DNA of 64,000 bases from Linyphia triangularis. Lineage: Eukaryota > Arthropoda > Arachnida > Araneae > Linyphiidae. The notes below the pieces were generated by a model that saw only the letters and a program-made list of their open reading frames with translations, ran no database searches and was not told where the DNA came from. Both the position numbers and the translations under genes were made by a program. Shown piece by piece: positions 12,446 through 24,150 of the stretch. Positions within the stretch are counted from its first letter, which is position 1; the number at the start of each line of letters is the position of its first letter. The DNA is taken from assembly GCA_963978545.1 (NCBI GenBank), contig OZ021721.1, forward strand, positions 40,806,785 through 40,870,784, given 5' to 3'.

Positions 12446-12994
12446 AAATAATATAACCCATAAGAACAAAGTTTTTAATATAAATCCTTTATATGCATTG
12501 CCAATTTTTATATTCATTAACACAGAGCCGGTTCTGCAAACAGCGTGTGCTTGGTGTTTGTATCTAATTTTAAATATCAAAAACATTTCTATCAGCAAAA
12601 TGTGCAACAAACTACACTTCAAAAATTATTTATCAAAAATGAACGTGGATTTACCCACTCACTTCAAAATATCATTTATTTCTTCCGATAAAAACAATTT
12701 TATTATTTATTAAAAAAAAATTGGCAACAGGAAAGAGTTTCAACAATGATCGGTTAAAGGCTATTTTAGTGTGATTGGATGATGGCAAGTTGGTTATTAG
12801 TATTCCATAAAAGCGATCTTTTAGTAAGAACAACAACTCCAAAATTTAATAGAATGCATTGTCATCGACATCGAACCTATCTACCAAGTTTCAGCCCGAT
12901 CGGATGACGGCAAGGAAGTTAATTAGGCCTCCTCAAATTCCCCTCCCATCGACAAACAAACATACAAAATCGAAGTTAATATAAAGGTTTTAAA
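12446..12994. repeat. Dispersed repeat R1, copy 2
   Basis: This is a direct-orientation partner of 2375-2932, about 10 kb away, ending in the same ATCGAAGTTAATATAAAGG block. Matching order of blocks over about 550 bp excludes coincidence. Confidence 0.82.
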
Positions 12995-13114
12995 AATATT
13001 CTTAAAGTTTATACTGAAGTCCGAAGTACTAAGTACAAACGTATACAGAATAACGAAAATAATTATAGTATAAGACCCAAATTATTGAATGGGTATGGGT
13101 AAGTAGCACAGTGA

Positions 13115-14670
13115 CAGTGGCGTAGCCAGGATTTTTTTTCGGGGGGGGGGGGGGAGGGGCCGAAACAAAAATTGTAAATCATGATAAATGAACAATTTGG
13201 GTTTGTATACTTAGTAATTTCTGAGGTGCCAACTTCAGTTTGTAGACATGTGATCTTCTTAATAATCACAAGTATCCCTCTTCAACTTTTAGTAATATTC
13301 AGAAATGGTTATTTTTCTTCACACATTAAATTAAAATGTTAATAAATAGAATACCAAATGACACTATAACGATTCAACCTGCTAATAACACAAAATATTT
13401 CTAAAATTCAGAAACAAATCCCTAAAAATTCAGGACAATCCATAAGAATTTGCATATCTCTGTATTTTCTCGCTAGCCAATTTAACAACATGGCTTTTTT
13501 AACCTAAAATTTTTTTTTTTAAAGAATTCTTGTATAAGTTCACTTTAGCTTAGAGAAGGGCAAAAAAAAAAAAGAAGGGGGGGGGGAAACAGAAAAAAAG
13601 AGGGGATAAAAAACAGTTAGTGTCCAATTAAAAATAAAAATCGGGTCTTCAAATCAGACACTATAATTAACACACATGTAAGCAATTTGGTTTGTACTCT
13701 TAGTGTTAATAAAATTCAGTTGTTTCGTGGGTTAGACACAGCTGAATTACACCAAATAATATTTTATTTTAATTCTTTCTTTAAAAGTTGTAGGACACAA
13801 TAGTTTCATTTATAAAAATCTTGTTTTATTCATAAAGTTCTTGTTTTATGGAAATAATGATGATAAAGAGTTGAAAACAACAGGATAATGACTGATTTTT
13901 TTAAAAACTTATTCTGTAATTACTATATGTAAAACTATAATTTAAAAATTCCCATTTCAAAATATTAATTCGACATACAAACTCATTTTACACATTGGTT
14001 TGTTGGCAATAAGTTAACTCGTGCAAATGCTTGTCTAAACGGTATTTCTTTGTACACTTTTCTATTAGGTAGATTATCAAAGTATTAAAATATTATTGCA
14101 ATAAAAATTTCGAATATATTTTTTCAATATTTTAAAATTATTTATTAATTACTTACCATGTTCTTATACAAGTGAGTAGCAACGATTACGAATCGTAAAG
14201 CGAGAGTTGCCATGGAGACTCTGGTGTAGTTTTAAAAAGAATATCTGTAATTCTAAAAATAATAATATCTGTTCGTATTCGAAAAGATTAGACGACGGTT
14301 GATGTTTGTCAAAATTAATGTGTTCGTCGTAATACTGTGGAATTCTTTATTAATAGTTAGTTATCCATAACTACGAAACTTCGAACATGATCTGCTTGAT
14401 GGTTTTAATTCAACAAGGTCAAGGAGGGAGAGGGTTAGGCCGCCATTGAGAACGGTCGTTAAAGAACAGCTCCCCCATTAGAAGTTCTTCATAAGTTTGA
14501 AATAAATATCGTTAAGTTTTTAAAAGACGGCAGTTAGAGTTACAGGAAGAACGAATAAAACTTGATAAATAAAAATAATATACAATCATGATACTTAAAA
14601 AATCGAATAAATTTTTTTCACTTTTAATCATTTCGGTGGGGGGGGGGGGGGCTCCCTGTCTACGCCGCTG
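13115..14670. mobile_element. hAT-type non-autonomous element, 1.56 kb
   Basis: The termini are CAGTGGCGTAGCCAGG and, inward from the right, CAGCGGCGTAGACAGG, each followed by a G/C run. An exact 8-bp duplication CACAGTGA flanks it at 13107-13114 and 14671-14678. There is no transposase-like frame. It contains purine-rich tracts, including 13561-13610. Confidence 0.9.
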
Positions 14671-14678
14671 CACAGTGA

Positions 14679-17077
14679 GTACAGGCGTTTTCACAGTCTA
14701 TGGGAGTACCATGAAACAAAGCATCTAACAGGTGACTTTTATCTGATTATCAAGTGTTTTAATAGAAATAACTTGTTGTTATAATTAAATTGCTATTTCT
14801 TGCATCAAAATCGATAATGTAAGTACGAGAATAATTGACCGATTCCTGATAATTATTTCTCATGAGAACTTTTAAGAGCAATAATGTAATAGTAGTAAAA
14901 ATATCCCGAAATACAAAAAGAAATCTCTTTAATATGTTATCAATATTTTGTGATTTAAATCTATACTAAAAATATCAGTTCAATTTAATTATTTTCCCTG
15001 CGGTAAGATTTGCCCCTTGTGATATTAAATCTAACCGTAAAAACTTGCAAAAAAAAAAAAAGATAGCTTTACTCACAAAATAGAGTAACCATTAATCAAT
15101 TGAACCCTTTCAATCTCCCTGAATTTCTAAGAAATTATACTTAATCTATCTCAATTTGAAAATTGAAATTGCCTCACAAAGTATACCTTACCGTAAATTA
15201 TTGAGCGATCGAAATTTTATTCTTTAATTTCAATTAACACTAACACATCAGAAAAATGATTTTTGGAAATGTAAAAGCATAACCCTACTTGATAGCTTGA
15301 CGTCCTTTGCTGCTGTTATTATATTGCTATATTTCAGCGAAATTGAAATTTTCAAAGTAAAAATAACACTTAAGAATCGAATTTCAACACTTTATTTCAT
15401 GTCAAACGTATGCGTTAAAGTGTGCTGGAAAATACTCGAATAGAACTTTCTATCTGATTCCTTAAACCATAAGATTTCGCATAAAATTTCTCAAGTCTAT
15501 TGGACATAGTATGGTGTTGGGTAGTTTTACTAGAGAAACCCATCGTTTTCTCAATCTCTTTGTTGTCTAAACGTTTTGCCTTCAATCGCACGCTTGGACA
15601 ATTTTGTATTACTTGACGTGATTCGTATAGTCTTCCACAATGTTTTGAGTGCCCGAGAGAGATTTATTGAGTTTAAGTTAGTGGAACTATAAAAAAAAAA
15701 AATAATAATCCAATCCAACACAGCGGAAAACGTTTTCAGAGTGCATCCAATTGAAAATTGTATTGATAGTAATTTCGGAATTCTCCGAAGGTTGATGAAA
15801 CGCTCAACCGCTTCGCAGTAGATAGGAATAAATGCATTCTTCAGTATTGTTTATCGTTTTTTTATGGGAGGAGATTTTCAAAGTATTTTCATGGCCACAG
15901 TGAAACTTGTTGGATATGCTCCCCTGATCTTTCATCATTTCGGGGATGGATAAATTTCAAACAAATTAAATAGTACGGGGGATTTTTGGAGATTTTTTTA
16001 TGTTCCGAGAGTTGATTAGAAACAACAGTTTGAATTTTTTTTTTCAAATGCATCCAGATTAGAGTGACCCTTAGCTATAGTAATTTTGTGAAAGTTATAA
16101 AAGTGCTGTTCACAATCATTAATATTTTCCCAATCAACAAAAAAAAAAATGGTCTTTGCAAAATTTCAGCTCAATCGAATAATCTGCAAGGCTACCCACA
16201 AACGCCTAGAATTTGCAACGTTTAATTCCATTCAAAAGTGTATATACTCTTTTCCATCACAAAAAAAATTATTTTTTCTTCTTAGAGAAATTTTTGTGGA
16301 CACAACCAGGTAAATACCAACTATTGCTTAAAAACATTTTGAGTCAATTTTTTTTTAAAGTTAATTTGCAAAATTCCGGAAATAGCAAGAAAATTAAAAA
16401 AACAGTAGATTTTCTTTAATAAGGAGCATAACTTCAATGAGAAAAAAAGCATTTTTATTTACAGTAATAGTTTTTATGAAATTGAAACACAATATGAACT
16501 AACATAGAATATTATTTATTTTTAAGAGAGGGTATTTTTTACAATATTCGGAAGAGATCTGTAAAACAAATTGTTTCTCATTTTCATCTTTTGTAAGAAT
16601 GTTATTGTAATTCTAAAAAAGTTTGACTCTTTTTTTCTTTAACGTCATTTAAAACTATCTTCTCAAATTTTCCACACTTTTACTTTTGTAACCAGGATCA
16701 TTTTTCCCACGTTGGAGGGTCATCGTCTAGGTAATCTGTGCTAATAGACTAATGAAGAAAGTTTTTGTGCCAGGAGTTACAAAAGATAAAAACTCGATGC
16801 TATTAAAGCTAAAAAAAGTTGTAGCTAAATTTTTGCACAGATCTTAAGGTTCGATTTCAAATTAATCCTGTGTTATTATGACTTGAAGTAATGTTTAAAA
16901 TTTTGGATTCTAGGGCATTAAAAAACCAAGTCATAAAATGTATTTTTGGGATTTTATAATTGTTCAAATTTTGAATATCGTTCTTGGATTAATATAAGAG
17001 CATTCTATAAGACTAATTTATCCATCGCTTGTTTTTATCATCATGTGTTTTCATCTGCATCTTCAATTAGGTGTTTC

Positions 17078-17114
<37 letters not shown>

Positions 17115-17289
17115 ATACCCATACTTTCAAATTCATAAATCAAATTAGATACTCGATGTTCTTATTTTTATTGTATATGTTACAGAACAGTTTTCCATGA
17201 CCATGTTAGAATAAACTAATTTGCCCTAAAAACTCCTAGAAAAAGCTGATATCTGAAAAAAGTAGTTTATCCTTTAACCTATGTACTAC

Positions 17290-17343
<54 letters not shown>

Positions 17344-18009
17344 ATATATCTAATATTGATAGGATTTATCCGAAATTGAAAGTGTCTTTCAAAATTAAGT
17401 ATTAGAAATAGATGAATCTCCTTAATTTTATGAATAGTATTATTATGCAACCTTACGTTACTTGGTTTAAAATAATTTTTGATAATTATTGGAAACTTTG
17501 TTCAAAAAATCATTTTAATTTTTGTTATGCATACTTGAATTAATAACTGAACAACTTATGAAATTTGACGGCAAAGTATTAATAGCAAAAACGAAAATTA
17601 CAATGGCCAATAAGTAACAAAAGCAAGCTTCAAATTTAATATTCAAAGGCTTCATATAAAAAAATATGCGTTAAAAGTCAACAGTGCATTGAAGGAATTG
17701 CAACTTACGCGAAAGTGCATTGAGTCATCTTGTTTTCAATAGCCTTATAGGCTGCACGTTATTTTTTCTTCTGATTAAGTAGATAGTGTGTGTTTTCTGC
17801 TAAAAGAAAAATGTTTGGAGCATAATTTCTTTGTTTTTAAGTTTAGAGGCAATTGGCTGATTTTATTTAAAGTTATACGTAGTTTTATTCTTTGCCTTGG
17901 AAGTACCAATGCACTTTCACCTGGAAGTGGGAAATTAAGAGTTTATAGAGTATTTTAAATGGTACAAATAAACTCACAACGATAGCTCTTAACTAAATTT
18001 CTTAACTAC
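14679..18009. other. Non-genic AT-rich stretch with long homopolymers
   Basis: Apart from the A30 and T49 runs near 17.1-17.3 kb, no feature can be supported. Confidence 0.5.
17291..17339. repeat. 49-nt poly(T) tract
   Basis: This is an uninterrupted T run, the longest homopolymer in the window. A 30-A run lies 200 bp before it at 17083-17112. The true lengths may be uncertain because of sequencing slippage. Confidence 0.9.
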
Positions 18010-18186
18010 TGCTGTGGCAATCCGGTAGCCAAAAAAAAAATTTCGGGAGGGAGGGGGTTATGGTCGAAGACTTGATTAAATACATATAACAATATACAAA
18101 AAAATAAATAAAAGGAGAAGTGGTAAAACAAGATTTCACACCATTTCGGGAGAGGGGGTTGTTCCCCTCCCCCTGTCTACGGCCCT
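18010..18186. mobile_element. hAT-like terminal fragment(s)
   Basis: ATCCGGTAGCC followed by a G-rich tract at the left, and CCCCCTGTCTACGGCCCTG at the right, resemble the CAGGGCCGTAGACAGG-type hAT ends elsewhere in the window. No target duplication was found, so this is likely a decayed short copy. Confidence 0.45.
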
Positions 18187-19356
18187 GGGCCGTGGGATTG
18201 GTGATACCCTATTGAATATAAATTAAAAAAAAAAAAATGCTTCTTCGCTCCTCAAATTTGAAGCTAACGCATGCACTTTAAAATTATCAAACATATTAAT
18301 ATCACATTGCGGAGGAAAAAATAATTAAACTGCCATTAAAGTACTATTAGCAATTGTTTCACTTTTCCCCTTTGCGATATACTTTTCTATTAATATACTG
18401 TTTAGTTTGAACTATGAAAATAAATTTTAATAACCCATTTTGTAGCTATTTGAATAAGCTACATGAGAAAAATTTATTTAAAAAAAAAAGAGTTTACATG
18501 GTTAAAGATTAAGAATGATGAAACCATTTGTATGGTTGTAGACTGTCTGTAGCAACGGCCAGTATACAACGGTTCACATCGGGATTGGCCCTTGTCGAAC
18601 CTATATTGGCCAGCGGATTTGTGTAGATATATTTTAGAATTGGGTTTTTATGCTGTATTGGTAAGTATATATTTCTTGATTATAACTTAGTGTTTCAGTT
18701 GAGAAAGAATTGCTCAGAAATAATTCTGAAATTTTCACCACATACTCTACGACTCTTTTTATCCAAATAACACAACATTAAAATGAAGCTTACACTTAAA
18801 AACAACCTTCATTCTAAGAGATTTGTTTAGTTGAACGTGGTTAACAACAATAATGTAAGATTGAGAAAGAGTTATTGTTATTTAAATTTTATTGTAAGGC
18901 AAATAAGCTTCAATGATAGAATTCATTGAGAAAGTTGAACAAACAATTATTTCTTCCTATCTTAATATTATAGAAAAGAGATAGAGTTTAGATTTGTTTA
19001 CACTTAGTTTTGTAATATTATAAAATATTTTGAAATAAATACTACTCGCGTGCAATAGTAAGACAAGGTTTTTATTTTTGTAAATGAATTCTGTAACAAA
19101 AATGATGGCTCTATTTTATAATTTCAGTTAGGATTCTGTGAAAAATTGTCATTATACAATGTGAAGTCCACTAAAAAAATTGATGTGATTCATAATTAAA
19201 ACAATGTGAAAAGTCACCTTTTGTTTCTTATAACTTTTATAATAAATATTAACAGAAGAAGAGGGAGAATATTGAAGAATTTTTCTTAAAAAAATATACT
19301 AGTAAAATATTACGATTGAATAGATCTTTATTATCTATTACCAAGATTCTGACCTT

Positions 19357-19551
19357 TAAATTGTATAAACAACTTTTTTTGAACAAATTGTTTCTCTAAA
19401 AAATGGACTTGGGGAAACTAATATTAAGTCGTCATCTCAGAAACACTGCAAAGGTAAGTGATTCTGAAGTGGAGACATTTCATCAATTTCTCCAGGTCGA
19501 TATTTTAGAGAAGCAACAATTTGTTTTACAAAAAGTTGTTTATACAACTTA
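19357..19551. repeat. Inverted repeat with ~65-bp arms
   Basis: TAAATTGTATAAACAACTTT, CAAATTGTTTCTCTAAAA and TGGACTTGGGGAAA on the left mirror TTTCTCCAGGTCGA, TTTTAGAGAAGCAACAATTTG and AAAGTTGTTTATACAACTTA on the right. The spacer is about 60 bp. It could be a small MITE; no target duplication is evident. Confidence 0.75.
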
Positions 19552-19960
19552 AATTGTGAAAATGTTTCCTCTTACGTTTAAACAATTGGCGGCAATTAAA
19601 TTGAAAAATGCAAATTATAAAGCATAATGTGGAAAATGTCCTTTTGCAATTGCTGAGGAACGTTTTGCACCAGTTGCAAGCTACGTGTACATTTCTTATA
19701 CTTAGATTAGCATTCTTATCAATATTAAATAATATAATAAAAATAAATATACATAATTTAAGTAATCATATTTTAAAAAACAACAAAATATGAATTTAAA
19801 TTCAATTTTAAGTTGTGTTTTTTTTTTTTTTTATACAAATTTTTACCGCCATATTGATATGTAGCCCTTGAAGTTGGTGAAGTTGGCAGTTAAAAAATGT
19901 CAAAAAGTTTTCGAATAAACAAAAAACACCCCAATGAAGTTTTGATTAGCTGTCATATAA

Positions 19961-20205
19961 ATGAGGGACTGAAAAACAAAGGGGTCTAAGTGACTTTTCC
20001 TAACTTTTGAGAAAATGCACTTTAAAGTTCCTTAGTTATATTAAATTCTATGAAAACTAGGAATATCTCCATTCCAGAGGTTAGTATTTGAGCAACAAAT
20101 AATTTTCATAGGATATTAATATAAATAAAAAAATTAAAGTGTATTTTCTCAAAAGTTAAGAAAAGTCACTTGGTCCCCTTTGATTCTCAGGGCCTCATTG
20201 TTGTC
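19961..20205. repeat. Hairpin MITE-like inverted repeat, ~245 bp
   Basis: The left arm (GAGGGACTGAAAAACAAAGG, then AAGTGACTTTTCCTAACTTT, TGAGAAAATGCACTTTAA, to CTATGAAAAC) mirrors the right arm 20103-20205 (TTTTCATAG to AAGTTAAGAAAAGTCACTT, CCCCTTTGATTCTC). The arms are about 85-100 bp around a 40-bp loop. Confidence 0.82.
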
Positions 20206-21149
20206 CTTTAGAGGCGTAATTTTCGGAAATTTTAGCAATGCTTTTTATGTTTCAATTGCATGTTATTTTTAAGACATAATTTACCATGCTCTCAGTAGTA
20301 CGTATGCAAAGTTCCTTTTCTAGTGTTCTTAGTTGTATGTATGCAAAGTTTTATGAAGATTTATGGATTTCAGCAGAGACCAGACTACTTTAAACAACTT
20401 CAGTTCAATTACCACTAACCTGTAAGTTCTCTTACTTAGGTAGCACAGCAGTATTGGCCACATGGGCTCTGGAAGATTGAAAAATCTTGGCCGAAACTCG
20501 AGCATCGTTCCAAAATAAGCGATTTTTAAAAAATAAACTTGTCGAAAACATCACAAAACATATTTTTTAACCCTTCGTCTTTTCTTATAAATAAAATATT
20601 TCAATTTTTAACTGTGGATTAACATTTCAAAATTTCCAGTATATATTTATCCAGCATTGGGATAGATTGGCCAAGACTCGTAACAACGACCGATTTACAA
20701 CGGTCTGGGATTAGCCAATGTAGAGATATATTGGCCCAGTGTTTGTTGTGCTATTGTGGTAACTTCATATAATTGAATATTTCTTTTAATGGGAAAAGTA
20801 CACTTTATTAGTAAAATTTAGCAAATGTAAACAATTCGTATTCTTTAGATTTGAAAACAAGAAATAATTTTTTAAAATATAATTGAAAAATATAGACGGT
20901 TCACAATTTTTAATTTTTATTTAAAAAGTAATTTAATAATTAAAATTTATAAAATGCAAAATTGTAACTATTGCGTATACTATTGAGAGCGTAGTAAAGT
21001 AATTATTTCAAATAATATATTTATTTATTTTGACACTTAACTGTGTAGTAGAAATATTAAAATAAGAGCTCATAAAAATTTAATTGATTTGTTTCGATAA
21101 ACAAGAACTATCCTAACTATTTAAATAATATTTTATCACATTCCTTGTA

Positions 21150-23128
21150 CAGTACGCAAAAAAAAAACAGAACGATGGCTATATCTTCGGTTCTAATTAT
21201 CGTAGAATCTTACGGTTTGCACCAAAATGTTTTGCTTGCGATTTTTTATATATCTGATGCAATTTTTTTTTCTTGAGGGACCGTTTACTAAGTAAAAGTA
21301 ACGATATCTTCGAAAATTTCAATACGAACCCTTATTTTTTATCATTTCATTCGATTCAGAATACATCATTTACCCTATATACCAAATTTCAATGCATTAT
21401 GTTGAAAAACACGTCACTTATGAGCGAAAATATTTCGACCATTTTTTGACCGATCTTCAGGGAGAATTTCCATAAAACAAAAGGTATTTTTAAGGTTCTT
21501 CTTCACAGCAGGAGAAATAGAACGGTCAATGTGGCGCGTTTCACGAAGATTAAAAAATACAAGTATTAGTTTAAAATTGCATAGAAACTATTTGGATTTA
21601 TAGTGTCATGTTTAAGATTAATACAAAAATAGCAAGTAAACGCAAAAGTAACATAATTTATTTACAACATTAAAGATGTGCATTCTTCACACGAAATAAA
21701 TAAAATATCGAAAACTGTAATTGCAAAAATATAACGAATACTACTGATAGTTAGAAAATTAATAAATATTAAATGTAGGCATTAGTAAACAGTATTTAGC
21801 AAAGCATGAATATTTTACAGAAATATTTCACTATAAACACAAATGTAACTAGATCGTTGAAATTATTTATAAAATGAAAAAGTCACATGATTCAGTAAAA
21901 TTTTTAAAGGATAACTTATTGAAATTGCTTAAAAAATGTTGTTTTAAATAAATGGAATTTAAGAAAGCAAATTAAAAAAAATAAAAAAATTGATAGTTTA
22001 CAGAAAAAATAATTAATAATTTAAAAAACTAAAAAACACGCTTTAATAGAAAATCAAACTAAAAAGTAGAAAATAATCAATAGATTAAAAAACTAAGAAA
22101 CACGCTTTAATAGAAAAATGAACTAAAAAGTAGAAGATAATTTTAAATAAGTTTGAAATAAGAATAGAGTGATTAACAAGAAATATTTATTTTATCGTAC
22201 AAAAGCGTAGGGTGCTTTTTAAGATATTTTCATAATGGCTCTACTTTTACCAATATCTATCATTAAATATTTACAAAAATTGACATCAAGCACCCCACGC
22301 TTTTTTACGATAAAATAAATATTTCTTGTTAATCACTATTCTTATTTCAAACTTATTTAAAATTATCTTCTACTTTTTAGTTCACTTTCCTATTAAAGCG
22401 TGTTTCTTAGTTTTTAAACTATCGGTTATACGATAACTGAACGTTATGCGATTTTCCACACCTCTAGTTTACCTTGAATTAATCTTTGATAGTTTTCAAA
22501 AGTCGTTACTATACGGTCCCTTAAAGTGAGCGTTTTTTACATTTTCTCTAAAAAATCGAGAACTAATAGTCAAAATGGAAAGAAAAAAATTATGGGGGGG
22601 GTTTTAGACCATGTTAAATCTAATGAAAGCAAAAAAAAATATATGTTTCTATTCAAATTTTTTTTTAATTGCTTTATTAATAAATAATTAATTATTAAAA
22701 AAGAAATTGATTCAAAAGCTGATTGCTATTTATGTTTGGCCATTTACAAACTACCTTTTGAAAAAAAATTACTGAAATATATTAATTATTTAAGTATTTA
22801 TGGCCAAAAAACCAACTTTTTTATTTAACATTAATTTATCATTTTCTTTTTATCATTTAAATTACAAACCATTCATTAGAAAATTACGAATTTTTGTATT
22901 TCGCATTCTTTTTTAATGCTGAATCCAAATATGGAATAATATTATGAGGTTGCTATTGAACTTTTTAAAGTTTGGTTCTGTTTTAATATGTAGATGACCC
23001 CTCACGATAAAAAAAACTACATACAATTATTAAAAACTTTTCACGATTTACAACGGTACCTTTTGTTTGTTATTTCAACAATTAGAACAAAAGATATAGC
23101 CATCGTTCTGTTTTTTTTTTGGGTACTG
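21150..23128. mobile_element. TA-flanked element with ~53-bp inverted repeats, 1.98 kb
   Basis: The left end CAGTACGC, A10, CAGAACGATGGCTATATCTT is mirrored from the right as CAGTACCC, A10, CAGAACGATGGCTATATCTT. About 48 of 53 positions match. TA flanks both ends (21148-21149, 23129-23130), as in the mariner/Tc1 group. No transposase frame is visible. The interior holds a second, inner pair of inverted repeats and a strong palindrome. Confidence 0.85.
22085..22418. repeat. Palindrome: two ~131-bp arms, ~70-bp spacer
   Basis: The left arm 22085-22217 (AAAACTAAGAAACACGC to AAGCGTAGGGTGCTT) pairs with the right arm 22288-22418 (AAGCACCCCACGCTT to GCGTGTTTCTTAGTTTT). Few mismatches are seen. A 63-bp direct partial copy of the left arm's outer part precedes it at about 22020-22080. 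Confidence 0.88.
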
Positions 23129-23331
23129 TACAACAACTAGAACACATTCTTCGAAAGTGGGGCAATGGAAGCAAATGAATTCCTTTATTGATGCAATGAA
23201 ATAATAAAGGTTGCATTAATACAGCTTCTCAGAAGATATACCAAACCAAAACTAAACTATTATTGAAATTAAATTATAACTGTATCTAATATTTTCAAAA
23301 AAAATTTAAAGAATTTTATAGTACATAAAGT

Positions 23332-24150
23332 ACTAGCTGCGTGGCCCCGCGCTGGTGGGGACCCGTTGATGGACATCTATCAGTTATGTGTTGTATGGAC
23401 GCGGAATTTCTTCAGATTAATTGTTGTTGGTTATCAGAATCCAATGTACTTTAACAGATCCATGTTTTCGTTCATTTTGTAATAGGGCGCTCGGTCATTC
23501 TCCAGTCGATGCTGTTTTTGCAGCGGTGATGCCCTAGCTTTCTTGGCAGCAGATTCTCTATACTTAGCATCTATATTCGTTCTTCTCTTTGTCGGCATAA
23601 TAGCAAATTTCGAAATCATTTGAAAGTTTTCTGTGAATTTCAATAATCTTCGGCGAATCTACAATTGAGGCTGCAAGTGATGAAGTCAAATTGAGTCGAA
23701 ATAACCGATTTCTATGCTAGATTCTATGTATATTTTGACTCACTCTCATTAAATGAAGTTAGATTCATAATTTGAATTAATCCATCTAGAAAAATTTAAC
23801 CATTTAAAATTTTGTAAACATAGAAATAATATCAATATATTACTCATTAAGCGCCATTTAAACATTTAAGTTTGGCGTTAACTGGTAACCGCCTAACGCA
23901 AGATAGTAATATTAAGAGTATCTTAATTAATATTAAGAGAATCCTTAATATTTATATTTTAACTTAATTTTATTATTATTTATGTTTTAATTTTCTTTTA
24001 TTTACCGTGCTTTTGATTTTTGCGATTTTTCTGATCGTTAAATGAAAAAAATCGTCAAATGCCCTGTACTCCATCTGTTCCATTTTTTCTTAAATGAAAA
24101 ACTTCTATGTCTTTCAACGGGTCCCCAGCAGCCGGGGCCACACTGCTAGT
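23332..24150. mobile_element. GC-ended inverted-repeat element, 0.82 kb
   Basis: The ends are ACTAGCTGCGTGGCCCCG and, from the right, ACTAGCAGTGTGGCCCCG, both followed by a GGGGACCCGTTG block. These GC-rich ends stand out in AT-rich DNA. I could not define a target duplication, so the superfamily is uncertain; Helentron-type elements are one possibility. A small basic reading frame lies inside. Confidence 0.65.
23434..23598 (-). pseudogene. Short basic open frame, possible Helitron-type N-terminal remnant
   Basis: The minus strand reads MPTKRRTNIDAKYRESAAKK, then ARASPLQKQHRLENDRAPYY, 54 residues to a stop. The Arg/Ala-rich pattern resembles N-terminal segments of arthropod Helitron-like proteins, but the match is weak and no Rep or helicase motif follows. 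It may be chance coding potential inside the element. Confidence 0.25.

Noticed and set aside
13115..14670. LTR retrotransposon
   Set aside because: The ends are inverted, not direct, with an 8-bp hAT-type duplication and no TG...CA ends or polymerase frames.
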